The notes under the pieces were generated by a model. It did no database searches. It saw only the letters and a program-made list of their open reading frames with translations, and had not been told where the DNA came from. DNA of 64,000 bases from Moringa oleifera (taxonomy: Eukaryota > Streptophyta > Magnoliopsida > Brassicales > Moringaceae), in the NCBI GenBank assembly GCA_021397835.1, contig JAJFZO010000566.1:1922001-1986000 (forward strand), given 5' to 3'. Every line of letters starts with the position of its first letter. The stretch's first letter is position 1. Shown one piece after another: positions 37,945 through 50,177 of the stretch. The position numbers were made by a program, and so were the translations under genes.

Positions 37945-38589
37945 GGTCAAAATAGCAAGTAAACTACCTTTCAAGGTGTAGCTCAGCACTAGTCCAACAT
38001 ACTTTTGGAAGCATGAACTGACCTTGGTTTTTGCTACTTCTGGCTCGTTTTGTTCATGATGAAATATCCTGTGAATATAACATCTGTTACTCTTGAAAAT
38101 AGAAGTATGGTTTTGTTTAGGATATGGTCCCTCCAGAAACTTGACTTGCGTAAAATCCTTATGTTTCCTTCCATCCTTTTGACAAATGAAAGGGACATTA
38201 GGTCAGCTCAACAAGGACACTGTCATCTTTTTTTTTTTTTTTTTTGCACGAGAATGTGCCTCTCTTCTTCACATAATGACCAAACAATGTGTGGTTTTCA
38301 CTTGATAAGGTTATAGGCTGTGTTGCAGTAAGCTGTTCTGTTTTCTATAAATTGGATCTTACTCTGTTTTCTCATTTAGAAATGAAAAAAAAGAAATGTT
38401 GAATCTTGGATCAATCCACCAGCAAAATGTATAAACAGACTATATTTCAGAAATATGCAGTTGAGAAATGCTTATTGTTAAGCCAAATGAATGAAAAATT
38501 TCAGCATCAAGATAAAGTTCTTCACAAGACTCATTGGCACAATAAACTAAAACTCCATGGTTCAAACAAAATTTGCTCGCTATTACTCC
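37945..38589. other. 3' region of the MBD gene and spacer
   Basis: This is the probable 3' UTR of the MBD gene followed by a poly-T tract at about 38228. From about 38345 the sequence aligns with 43340-43500 downstream of the C2 gene (shared CAGACTATATTTCAGAAAT), marking the start of the C2 duplication. No coding gene. Confidence 0.6.
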
Positions 38590-39569
38590 ATTGAAGATTC
38601 TTTCCATCCTTCAAAGCTTTCCTCCTCCAACCCTGGCTTCAAAATTACTATAACGAAGCAGTAAAAATCTTCTCATATAAAGATCCATGGTGCCTGCCAA
38701 TATGGGCAAAGAAATGAGTGGGAAAAGGATCTCCAAAATGTAGTAATCTACCTTAAACCAACAATGTTGAGATCTATTTGGAAAAGGAGAAAAAAAAAAA
38801 AAAAAAAAACCTTGACATTTCACAGATCAAGTAGGATGAAATCTTTATATTGAGAAAGTTAACATAAATTACAATAATTAACTAACAAGATCCACTAACA
38901 ATGTTGTCATCCAAATTACGTTAGAGACCAAAGTTTGATCAGAAAAGTTAACAGCAGTGGATTCTGATTTTTTTTTTTTTTGAAAGATCTCTTTTCAAAT
39001 GAAAATGGTCTTCTAAGCTAAATTACATTGTTTCAAGAATCAAATCGGTAGTTTTCGGTTTTACCATTAAAATCGGGTTATTTTTATAAATTTTTAATAA
39101 ATTACAGTATTTATGTAATCTTTACTTGTTTTGTTATTAGAATTTCATATGTTTACACTATGTTAGAGTTTCATAAGGCATTTACTATTAGATTTCATTA
39201 AGATTTCATATGATCAACTTGGAAGATTAATAAATTGAGAATTTTCTCTTTTTTAAAATTTTTTTCTAAGTATTCTTAAAAGTCAACGATCAAGTACGCA
39301 GGCTTGTGTTTCCTTTCTTACTCATAAAGCACGCTGCATTACGTCACCTCGTACAAGAAGCATTCATATTCATCTTCACAGATCATTGATCAACGAGAAA
39401 AACAAGAACCCAGATCACAATCTAACAATAAAACAGATCAATAAGACATGGACAATAATAGTATTCTAAATAAATCAGGGAATATTATTGAGCAATGGAC
39501 CTTACTGACATAATAGGTGTTTCCAGTATCCTCAGTACCAATGAGAAGAACTTCAAGCTCTCGAGGCAT
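38590..39569 (-). pseudogene. C2-domain protein pseudogene
   Basis: This is a broken duplicate of the C2 gene at 43604-45196. Exon 1 survives (39569-39506, MPRELEVLLIGTEDTGNTYY, one codon shorter than the intact copy) with its donor. The exon 2 acceptor and first codons (TMDLY) survive at 38693. The sequence then jumps into the equivalent of intron 4 and exon 5, so most of exon 2 and all of exons 3 and 4 are lost (a deletion of about 0.9 kb). Exon 5 is also frameshifted, ending in GGGKL and a stop. The calcium-binding loops of the C2 fold are gone. Confidence 0.88.
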
Positions 39570-39810
39570 TTTTGGAGCAGAAACAGAAGACAATGTAAGG
39601 GGTAGATCCCTAGAAAAAGAGATCAGAAATGCCAATAGAGATTATCGTAAACACTTTAACTGTTTTCGGATCAATTTAAATAAAATGCTCAATGATTGCG
39701 ATTAAAAATTAAAAAATAATAATAATTAACTAAAAATTTTAAAAAAAAAAATGATTTCAAGATATTGCAGCATCTCGCTGCTGCTGCAGCGGCAACGAGA
39801 TAAGGGCAAT

Positions 39811-39900
39811 TGTTGCGACTGTATTTTACTGCAATTGCTGCAGCTGCGTTTTACTACAATTGCTACAAAATGCAGTAATTCTGCAATTGCTACAGCATTC
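39811..39900. repeat. Short tandem array of a 25-base GCAATTGC-type unit
   Basis: About four imperfect copies of a unit of about 25 bases (GCAATTGCTGCAGCTGCGTTT-like, variants GCAATTGTTGCGACTGTATTT and ACAATTGCTACAAAATGCAG). It is an island of higher GC in very AT-rich DNA. Such palindromic subterminal repeats are common in non-autonomous DNA transposons, but I cannot define ends. Confidence 0.5.
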
Positions 39901-39933
39901 TGAAGCTGCAGTATAGCAAAACAATAGTACACC

Positions 39934-42900
39934 TAGCTACTATTGCATTAAATGGATGATTGACTAAAGTCTATAAATATCTACTTTGAGCAAAAGCTTG
40001 AGAGAAAATTGTTAAGAAAATGTTAAAAAATTTGTGAAGAAAGTTTCGAAAATATTTAAAAAAAGATTGTTGAAGTGAGAATAATAGTTTTTTAATATAT
40101 ATATATATATATATATAAATTTTTAAATCAAATATTATTTTCTCTTAAAGATTGAGATAACTTTTTTGTAATTTTATTATTATTTATTTTTCATCTTTTT
40201 ATCTTTGTTTCTTATGAGTATTATTTATCTATTTAATTAATTATATATATTTTTCTTATTCTTTTTGCACACATTTACTTTTTTTTCTTATTTACTCTTT
40301 TATTTTTCTTGCACATTGATGTTTTAATATTATCTTATTTATGAGTACACACAATTTTTTTATACTTTCATATTGAATGCATGAAAATTGTGAAAAGAAA
40401 ATAAATACTGTATGAAAATAATGAGCAAACAAAATTATATAATGTAGTAAAAAATAGATGAGGTTTAGTATAAGTCAAAAAAGAAAAATTAGAAAAAAAA
40501 ATGGTCAGAAAAAAAGTAGTAATTGTTTGTGTAAAAGAAAAAAATGGAAAAAGAAAAATTTTAAAAAAAAACTTAAAAGAAAAATGGGACAAAGATTGGT
40601 GTGAAATTAAAAGTTTTTGCTCAAAAAATAAATAAATAAATAAAGAATGAGGATAAATGACTTTAAGATGTTAAGTTATTTTAAAATAATAAATTTATAT
40701 TGTTTGTAATATGAAATTTTTTATTTTATTTTTTATTTTACTTAATTTTAATCATATTTTCAAATATGATGAATTACTTTAACGTTATTTTATTTTTTAT
40801 AAATTAAATATTTTTAAATTCTTGAAAAAATAAAATAATTCAAAAGAAATTTTTTATTTTTAATAAAAATTATTTTAAAAATAAAAAATATATATTTTAA
40901 GTTTTAAAAAGTACGAAAAACCTCAAGATTAAAGTTTTTATATTTTTGAATATAAAAATTATTTTTTAAAAAATAATAGAAAGTATATTTTTTAAGCTTT
41001 TGAAAAGTATAAAAAATTTTGAAGAGAGAAATATTTATATTTTTTAATATAAGAGTTATTTTTAAAAATAAAAATAATATATATATATATATGTTTTGAG
41101 CATTTGAAAAATATAAAAAAAAAATCTCAAGAGAAAGATTTCAATATTCTTCAATATAAAAATCATATTTAATATTTTTAAGAAATATGAAAAATATCAA
41201 GATAGAGGTTTTTATGTTCTCTAATATAAAAATTATTTTAAAATCTTAGTACTTTGTGTTTTAAGGAGTACGACAAATTTCAAAATAGTAGTTTTTATAT
41301 TCTCTAATGTAAAATTAATTTTTTTAAAAAATAAAATATTTTTTAATATTTTTAAAAAAATATAAATAAAATTTCAAGATAAAAGTTTTCGTACTCCTTA
41401 ATATAAAATTTATTTTTTAAAATATATATTTAATATTCTTTGAAAAATATGAAAAGATCTTGAGAGAAAATTTTTATATTTGTAAATATAAAACTATATT
41501 TTTTTAGAAGTGAAAAAAAAATTCAAGAAAGAATTTTTATATTTTTAAATATAAAAATTATTTTTTAAAAGAATAAAAATATTAAAAAGTATAAAAAAAT
41601 CTCAAGAGAGAGGTTTCATATTTTATAATATAAAATTATTATTATTATTTTAAAAATACAATGAAATATATATCTCAAGTTGTTAAGAGTACGAAAAATT
41701 TTAAAAAAGAAGTTTTCGTTACTTTATTTAGAATAACAAGAAAATCTCAAAACAAAAATTTTTGTATTCTTTAAAATTTTTTGTTTATATAACCCTTAAT
41801 TTATTTTTATTTTAATAATAAAATTATGAAAGTGAAATTTAAAGTTTAAATTTAAATATCAAATATTAATTATTTACTTGTGTTAGGGTTATGAGACATC
41901 CAAATTATTTATATACTTTACGTAACGTGGCTATGTATATGTATCAAAATACTTTATTTTATATTTTTAAAAAATTAATTAAAAGTGAATTAAATAGCTA
42001 GTATGTAAAAAAACTAAAAGTGTTTATAAAAACTTAAAATATTTTAAATTCATATTTTTATTATCATTAATAAACAAAGTATTAGAAATTTTAATTTATT
42101 TTATCAACTTTTGCAATTGAAATCTTGGTGTATCTTAAATACTATTTAGCTTCAAAAATAATTTTTTTTATATAATTAAAAGATAGATGATGTCATTTTA
42201 TACTAATTATGATATCAATATATCTAAAATAAATACACGCAACGTGCAAGATGTTTTTATTAAATAAAAAAAATAACATTACACTTATCGAAACTTTGAT
42301 GTTTTGTTTAGTACACGAGATAAGATTGAATTATTTTAATAAGATAAAATTAAATAAAATTAAAATAATATTATAATATATTTAATTTAGCTTTTTTATT
42401 TTTTATGATTCAACAAATGAAAATATTAAGACATAGACATACATAAGAGAACGGTCAAGTTTTCATAGCTAGCCTTAAGCATTTTTATTTTTATATTGTT
42501 TCTTATGTTTTGTTTCTAGCCGGTAGCAATAGCTAAATTCCATTAGTTCGACTTAAAATTTTTAAAAATTAAATTAATCAGGTTTATTAAAAATAAATTA
42601 ATTAAATATTAATCAAAATTATTTAAATTGAATCTATTTTTTTATTGATTCATAACTAAAAAAATTGATTTTTTTGTTAAAAATTTAAATAAAATAAAAC
42701 TAATTAATATTAGATTCATACTAAAAATATCTTATTATTTTGTAATTATAATTAATATACACATTATCAAACTAAATTTTCACAACAAGTTAATTTCATA
42801 ATACATCAAACATCATATAATATAACAAATAAAAATAAAATTTTTTGGTTTTCATTTTCCAATCACTTTCATTATTAAAAAATTTAAAAAGATTTTGTGT

Positions 42901-43603
42901 TTGTGCAAAGAGTAAAAGTAGAACCAATTAAATATAATAGTTAATTAATAATAAAAACAATAACTCATATTTAATTGAAAAACAACTCAAAATTTTGATT
43001 GATTTGATTAAAAAGTATTATTCAAATTGAGAATTGATTAATTAAATTAATTAAATAAATTATAAAATTAAATTATTATAAAAAATCAAAATATTCCATC
43101 AGATTAATTAAAATTAATTTAAATAATTTGATTAAATCCTAATTATATCAGCCCTTTCTTTCTGCTCGAGAATTAGACAACCTGTTGGACCCAGTTACCT
43201 ACATTTCGAATTCTTTCTCCTGGAGAATTAGACAACCTGTTGGACCAAGTTACCCAGTCCAGAAAGAAGTCTGGAGTTCTTGGTTTGAGGCAACTCCAAA
43301 TCCTAGGCCATTCAAGCCTAGCCAGTCACTACTAGTGCTGCAGGATCTTATTTGGTTTTCTCAATTAAAAAAGATTGAATCTTGATCCATCCACCAGCAA
43401 ATTGTATGAAACAGACTATATTTCAGAAATCTGCAGCTCAGAGATGGTTATTATTAAGCCGAATGAACTTCAAAGTTTGACAAATAATGGCATCAACATA
43501 AGTTCTCAGACATATCATTAGCACAATTAATAAACCAAAAAGGGTAAAAATCAAACAAATCCATAGTTGATTATTATATCGATAGTCTCGGAGAAATTGC
43601 TCT
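39934..43603. other. Long AT-rich spacer between the two C2 copies
   Basis: No genes. It holds an (AT)n run at about 40095-40117, the minisatellite at 40915-41775 and low-complexity AT sequence to 43140. At about 43160-43250 a short direct repeat occurs (GAATTAGACAACCTGTTGGACC appears twice, about 50 bases apart). From 43340 it is duplicated DNA of the C2 locus. Confidence 0.55.
40915..41775. repeat. Degenerate AT-rich minisatellite, about eleven copies
   Basis: A recurring module: a short TATGAAAAA-like word, then TCTCAAGA(G/T)A, AGGTTTTTATATT, CTTTAATATAAAA and an AT-rich filler. Copies start near 40920, 41018, 41133, 41200, 41272, 41365, 41455, 41520, 41600, 41690 and 41738, so spacing varies between about 60 and 110 bases. 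The CAAGA..TTTTTATATT..AATATAAAA order is kept throughout. It is a decayed tandem array, not random AT sequence. Confidence 0.65.
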
Positions 43604-45196
43604 CTAGTAAGCTATGTCAGATTGTTTCCATCCCCCAAAGTTTTCTGCCTCCAAACCCCTGCTGCTATATGCCTATAACGAAGGTAGCAAAAACATCAGT
43701 AAGCCAAATGATATTCTCCAATGCTGCTGCCTTCTCTATTCAATTCAGTGAGAAAAAAGGATTGAAACCATAAGAATCATTCTGTTCATCAATATGAGAT
43801 TATTAATTACCTCAGGAGTGAAGGTGAGGCCAACTCTGATCTCTCCTCGATATTCTTCATCCTTGACTACATTATAAGCTGCAGGAGGGAGGCTTCCTTC
43901 CAAGAACACGGGCTCCAATGGAATGCTGCAAGGATCACAAGCAACACCATCATTCATCATCTTCTCATTGCTCATATAGACAGTTTTTGGAAAAGAAAAT
44001 GAACTTCATAATGGGAAATTTGTAAGCTAGTGCTCAATTTACAAGCAGAGAAGTTTTTCTTGGTAAGTTGGATTCAGTATTCACATTGCTTCACCTAAAA
44101 GGCCATCTTCAGTACCAAAATCATTGTCCATTATCATTAATTTGTCCTCTTTTCATTGCTCATATATGTTCAGACAGTTCGTTGGGGAAAAGAAATGAAC
44201 TTCAGGATACAAAATTTGGGAGCTAGTGCTCAATCTACAAGCATGGAAGTTTTCTTGGCAGGTTGGATTCAGTACTCACATTACTTCACCAACAAAGTCA
44301 TCTTCAGAACCATAATCACTGTCCATAATTCTTAATTTGAGTTCTGATACTCCTTCAGATACAGTAAACAAGAAATTCTCGTTCCACTCTGGTGTAGTCC
44401 CTTTCCCTGCAAAAATCATTTGCAGAGTCTCACAATATAAATATGTTTCATAACTAGATATGCAAAATTGAACAAAAGACCATCATGATCTTGATGAACC
44501 GATATAGAAACAAGAAGATATGATAGAAATTTTCTGATAAGATTAGAAACACACCAGATGCAACACTGCTCTTCTTCTCCTGACTATGGCATGTGAGAAT
44601 GACATAAGGATCCATGCTGTCTGCCAATATGGGCAAAGAAATGATTTGAGAAAATGATCTCCAAAATGTAATAATCCACCTTAAACCAACAATGTTGGGG
44701 TCTGTTTGGCAAAGGAGAAAACGAAAAGAGAAAAAAGAGAAACCTTGATTTTCCATGGCTCAAGTAGGATCCCATTTTTTTTTCTTGGGATGGTTAAAGT
44801 AGCTTAAGTAGTTTTATTCATGATAGAAAGACAACATAATTACAATGCCAAAAAAAAAAAATGTACTAACAATTCTGTCATCCAGATTCTGTTAATATCA
44901 GCTGTTTTTATCAACTTCATCATCTCACGATCTGCAATATTATCCTAACAAATCTATCCATCACATGCCCTCGTACAAAAAGCCATAATCTATCTTCAAA
45001 GGTGAACAATCAAAAGGAAAAACAAAGACCCAGATCTCATAATCTAACAATTATTAGGCAGATCAATAAGATAATGAACAACGAAAAAAACTCTAAACAA
45101 ATCTGGGAATGTTGAGCGATAGCCCTTACTGAGAAAATCGGTGTCTTCAAGACCCTTAGCCCCCCCGAGAAGAACTTCAAGCTTTCCTTGAGGCAT
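43604..45196 (-). CDS. Small C2-domain calcium/lipid-binding protein
   Basis: Five exons (45196-45130, 44620-44555, 44406-44280, 43925-43811, 43672-43604) join in phase to 147 residues, the length I recall for Arabidopsis At1g63220. It is a single C2 domain, expected to bind phospholipid in a calcium-dependent way (relatives: elicitor-responsive protein 3, 16-kDa phloem proteins). Visible are the start MPQGKLEVLLGGAKGLEDTD, the first loop with FLSNSMDPYV, GTTPEWNENFLFTV, the second loop MDSDYGSEDDFVGE, IPLEPVFLEGSLPPAAYNVV and the tail SSRGLEAENFGGWKQSDIAY. Aspartates of both calcium loops are kept (LEDTDF, SMDPY, DSD, EDDF). At exon 3 the donor after GTAAT (GTGAGT) is the one that keeps phase. 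A broken duplicate lies at 38590-39569. Confidence 0.93.
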
Positions 45197-45345
45197 TTTC
45201 GGAGCGAGACAAGAGAATGTAAGGGATAGATCCCAAGAGAAAGAGACCAAAAAAGCCTATAAAGAGATCATGGGCTTTTCTGTTCAGGGATCTCCCCTTC
45301 TGGGTATCTTCGCCTGCACAATGAACAGGGGAGGACAGATCGCCA

Positions 45346-45352
45346 CTTTATA
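45346..45352 (-). promoter_or_regulatory. Probable TATA box of the C2 gene
   Basis: TATAAAG on the minus strand, about 150 bases upstream of the ATG at 45196, which would leave a 5' UTR of about 120 bases. The region from here to the ATG is GC-richer than the upstream DNA. Confidence 0.4.
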
Positions 45353-45617
45353 CATGCAAGGAATCTGACAAGCTCCCGCGTGTTTGACTATATCGTTTCC
45401 GACGCTACACATTAAATTTAATATTATTTTAATATTTAAAAACTAATTTTAAAATATTTTAATATTAATTTTTATTTTTAAATTGAAAATATCTACTAAT
45501 AAAGTAGTTTGTTAGATTTTAATTGAAGCTGAACGATTGTGGGAAAAATGCGTCTCCATTACTCACGGCATGCTTAAGGTTGAGTGGGGCTGAGGTAAAA
45601 TATGTGAACATTGTTCT

Positions 45618-46122
45618 TTAATTATTTTAAGGGCAAAAGTTTTCATAATTTTGAATTTTATTTTTTAATTAAATGTTCATTTTGAAATTTATTTAAATAA
45701 ATTTAATTTTAAATTTTTAAATTAAACTTTGATTTAAAATTATTATAAAAATTTTGTAATATTTTTATTATTAATATATATTAAAAATTACATATATAAA
45801 ATATTTTATTCCTATTTTATTTCTCAAACATAAATAATTTTCTATTAAGGATTTATTTTTTATAATTCTTAAAATTTTTAATAATGTAAATTTTTTAAAA
45901 AATATTTTTGGTATTAAAAAATTGTTAAAACTTTTTAAAATGATAACTTGAATATTTTTTGTATACTCGTAAAAAAAAATTCAAGTCAAAATTTATTATA
46001 AATAATTTCTAATTTGAACATATTTAATTTTTATATTTTTTAATAAAATTCAGTTCCATCCAAATTGATAAATCTTGGTTGGATAGGTTTTGAAAATTAA
46101 TATTAAAATATCTTATTTAAAA
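45618..46122. repeat. AT-rich inverted-repeat element, copy 3 (diverged)
   Basis: It is of similar length to copies 1 and 2 and has the same core order in the same orientation (TTGAATATTTTTTGTATAC, then TTCAAGTCAAAATTTATTAT). Near its right end the reverse complement reads TTTTCAAAACCTATCC, matching TTTTCAAAATGTATCC in the left end of copy 2. Its own inverted ends are less alike than in copies 1 and 2. No coding capacity. Confidence 0.45.
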
Positions 46123-47045
46123 TTTATTTTTTATTTTTAAGATATAAAATTATTGATATATTTTGATATTTAAATTTTAATAATAATTTTTTTAGTTGAT
46201 AAAATAATTAATATATTTAATTTTTATGTGACTTAATTGAATGTAAGTAAATTTTGACAAATTTTAATTTTAAAATTTTTAATAATTACTATTATTAATA
46301 TTGGTAATAATGTTCTATAAACAATCCTGGCATTTAAATATAGTTTATTTTTTTTTATAAAAAATTTAATACTTAAAGTGATGTTTTGATATTTTTGAAC
46401 TTTTGTTTAAAAATTTTGAATTATTATTCAGATCTACTTTAAATTTTAAAAAAATAGTTTGATCAATTGTATACATAAAATAATTAATTTTAAATAAATC
46501 TTCAACTATTATTTATATCTTTATCCATATATATTTTCCTATATATTATTTTTTTTTATAAAATTTAAGTTGTGTATCTATTTCACGTGTTATTTATTTA
46601 GTTAAAATTATTATTGATGTAAAACCATCTTTTTCTTAATTATGAATTTTTTTATAAAAATATCAAAATTAAAGTTTAAGTTGTATACAAAGAGATGAAT
46701 AATAGTGTTGTCATGCACATTTTATGCACTTGATAATATTTAAAAAATTAAAAACAAAATGAGATTAAAAAAGTTCAAAATAAAATTGATTGTTTGCTAT
46801 TTTTAATTATGGCACCCGTTTATTTTTTTCTTAATACAATAAATAAATCATATTAAAAAATTCGACCTCATTGAAAAACAACTAAATAAAATATATCAAA
46901 TTTATAAAAAATTATTAAAAATAAATAATTCATTGAATAATTTTGAAAATATAAAAAAAATTATATTAATTTTATGAGCTAATCTAATTAATTGAAGTTA
47001 GTTAATCTTTATTTAAAAGTTTATTAAATTTTAATTTTTTATTAA

Positions 47046-47560
47046 GCATCATTAGTATTGCCTTTTATGTATTGAACCTTGGAGAATGAAAATGTTAGTA
47101 ATATTTTCACTCTCCTCTTGTCTTTCTCTCGAATTCAAAGAATTTTTTTGACTTGCTCCTCTCTTTTACCAACATTCTTCTTCTTCTTCTTCCTCTAAAA
47201 CCTCTCTAGACCTTCCGAGAGTATTAACTCACATTGTCAATTTGCTATTAACTTGCAGTTAATCATCCTCATTCCTTAACAGCCGTACTAGTGGTATTAG
47301 AGTTTCGATCCGTGGACGATATGGGGTGATTACTCGAATGCAAAGAGATATGGGAGAAATGTAGAAAGAGCTTGAAAAGATGTAGGAAAACCCTGGCTAA
47401 ATAACATTGGAATTTCGAGCTGTGGGTTGCAAAGCATGGGAACTGAGATGAGAGCAATATTTGAGCAGATGATGGCACAGATTACATCTCTCAAGGAACC
47501 TAGTCTTGAATTATTTGGCCGAGGATGTGAGATCTTCAGATGTAAAATAGAAATCCGTCA
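47046..47560 (+). mobile_element. Remnant of an LTR retrotransposon leader and gag start
   Basis: TGGTATTAGAG at 47292-47302 differs by one base from TGGTATCAGAG, the usual plant primer-binding site for initiator tRNA-Met. Pyrimidine-rich sequence like the end of an LTR precedes it (47100-47280). After it come stretches coding for gag-like words broken by stops (MQRDMGEM, KELEKM, then MGTEMRAIFEQMMAQITSLK). No protease or reverse transcriptase is visible, and the second LTR was not found. A decayed fragment is the best reading, but it is not proven. Confidence 0.4.
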
Positions 47561-48096
47561 TCACTACCAGAGCCACTAAATTGTTTCTTTCATCAACCAC
47601 CATAGGTAACTGGCATTATGGTGACAAATGGTGAACAGACGTGGGTTTAAGTAATTAATTTGTCCAAAGGTGCTAACGGGGCATAAGGGGTATAGCTTTA
47701 GGTGTACAATGGCTCAGTGAATCGGTGCCAATAATGTGGAATTTTGTCAACCTAAACTACGAAGTTTAATCATGATTAGAAATGGGTCACCCTCACTGGA
47801 ATAGCATGCAGAAGGAAGGGTACAATTTAGCTTCCAAATAAACCAGCTGCTCATGACTGTTGCACCTTAAAACCTCATCCCAGTATAAGAAAAGAATTGA
47901 GCAACATTGGTCCCTTGATTTGTATAAATTGCTCATGTAATTTGAACATTTATTTGCGTGACTATGAATGATCACTATGGTGCTGATTCAATGGTCCGAT
48001 TGACTTTTCACCATTCACATGACATCATTTGGATCTTGCTAGGTTTACTTCGGAACTTCTCTAGAAGGAAATAATTAGGAGATAGATTTTTACGGA

Positions 48097-48196
48097 TTAC
48101 CCACTGATATAATCATAATTTAGTAGTAGATTACGGATCAAATTCCTTACCCACTGATATAATCATAATTTAGTAGTAGATTACGGATCAAATTCC
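48097..48196. repeat. Perfect 50-base tandem duplication
   Basis: 48097-48146 is repeated exactly at 48147-48196 (starting TTACCCACTGATATAATCAT). The identity of the two copies suggests a recent event. A true array or an assembly artefact would look the same. Confidence 0.95.
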
Positions 48197-50177
48197 TTAT
48201 ATTTTCTAACGTCAAAAGTTATGTGTCAAGAAATGATAAATTGACTTTTAAGGTTTCTTTAACGACTAAATTAAGTACCCAATGTCCTTATCTTGCACTA
48301 TTGATATGAGTCATATCTATATTATATATGACACCGCCTTCATTAGATTAGTTGTTAGGATCCTATGTAAGAAGGAAAGTGACACCAAGATTGATGGGTT
48401 TGTATGTATATACATCAAAGAATATTAATTTTTGGCTTATAGTAAATTAACGCAAATTGGCACTACTCTAACAAAGATGAAGGGGGTTGCTCTCAAACAA
48501 TCTTTTTTATGTTTTTTAAAAAAATATTTAGAGCTTTTAAAAAGTAAATCTTTAATTTATGATTAATTATCACATAAGATTACATTAAATTGTTAATAAG
48601 TATAATGGCATTAAAAACTTAAAACCCATTTGGACATAATGTTCAATATTTTCAACCAAATTATAATTATAAGAACCAATTTGTATTATAAGATTTAAAT
48701 TAAAATCGTGTAAATACATAGCTTAAAAAGAACTTCCCGATGACATTTGAATTTTCTAATGTTCAAGATTTTCCAAATCTTATCCATTATTGTCATACCT
48801 ATCAATCATAGTATTGAAGAAGTCAAAAGTAGGGTTTTAATTTCTAGGTGCATGCTAGGAAAAGTTGGACCAAAGAAAATGCAAATGATCATTCCGTCTC
48901 CAACACGGCCAAATAATTAAGACATAATAATTTATCTTAAAATCAAGATCATTATTAAAAGATTATGATATAAAATAATTTAATTTAATGAATTATTATT
49001 TTTATTTTATATTAAAATTATAAATTATAAAAAAATTTATCTTATTGTTATAAAAAACAGTACAAATTTTAAATGAGTAAAAGATTTTTATTTTTTGTAT
49101 TAATATTACGTTATTGTTTTGTTAATATTGTTTCTCTTTAAATTTTATTTAGTTTAGCTCATTAAATAATTCATATTATTCTTTTAAAGTATTAAATTAA
49201 TTTAAAAAATTTACCCATCTCATGTGTATTAATTGTCTAGCTCCTACTTGCCTTTTTAATTAATTAAAAAAGTTTCACCCTTTTTGTATTAATTTATTAA
49301 TTAATACATGGGAATAATTTCTAGTTGACAAGCAAAGTAGGTACATAATGACCTGAAAATCATTCTAATCTCTTGTTTAATTAATTAATAATTAACAAAT
49401 TATAACATAAAGTGATTATGTGGAAACTTGTGATACCTCTCATTCAGAAATATGGACTGTCAAAGTAGATAAGAGTTTGGTACGAAGTAGAAGAATCATA
49501 TCATCACTATAACTTATTATTAGCAAATCCGTGATTATTGAATAGAAACTTGACGATATTTATTCAACTATGGTGTGCTCATTATAAAATTCAAGTCCTT
49601 TGCCAAGCTGCATTGATTTGCGTAGGTTTCACATTCAAATATTAATTGAAAGTCGCAGCCATTGGCCTTCCATGCATGTTAAGAACAGATTTAGGTATAT
49701 CCCACAAATTGATCATAAAATTAACTAATAATCCTTAACATATGATTATAAAATTGATCGGGGATTGAGTGTCCTATTCAATTATCTTGATCATATATAT
49801 ATATATATATATAGAATACTAGATTTTTATTTTGATAATTATTTAATATAGTAAAGAGGGTACTCTGTTTTTTTTTTTTTTCAAATAAAATAAGAAGTTT
49901 ATATTGAAATGGAATTAAACATGCTATATTTTGTTTGAACTTAAAGGGTAAATGATTCCTCAAGGTCTCATAGCAAAAATTAACCAAAGAAGACAAAACT
50001 ATATCTGATATGTCATCAAGATGTCTTTATTTCGATTAGATATTGTTTATATTTAAAGTATGATTTTCTCGAACAACTCATCGGGATGATGATCAAGAGA
50101 GAAAATCGAAACTACAACATACATTAGAGCATGATCTTCAAAAACTTTATTGTCTCATGTCAAGTTTTCGGCCATGT

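Larger units (their letters stand above)
46123..50177. other. AT-rich spacer with a retroelement remnant
   Basis: No intact gene. Besides the LTR-element remnant (47046-47560) and the 50-base duplication (48097-48196), it holds low-complexity AT DNA, an (AT)n run at about 49793-49812 and short unrecognised frames. Confidence 0.5.

Noticed and set aside
39934..43150. A CRISPR-like reading of the spaced repeats
   Set aside because: This is plant nuclear DNA. The repeats are degenerate, AT-rich and unevenly spaced, so a decayed minisatellite fits better.
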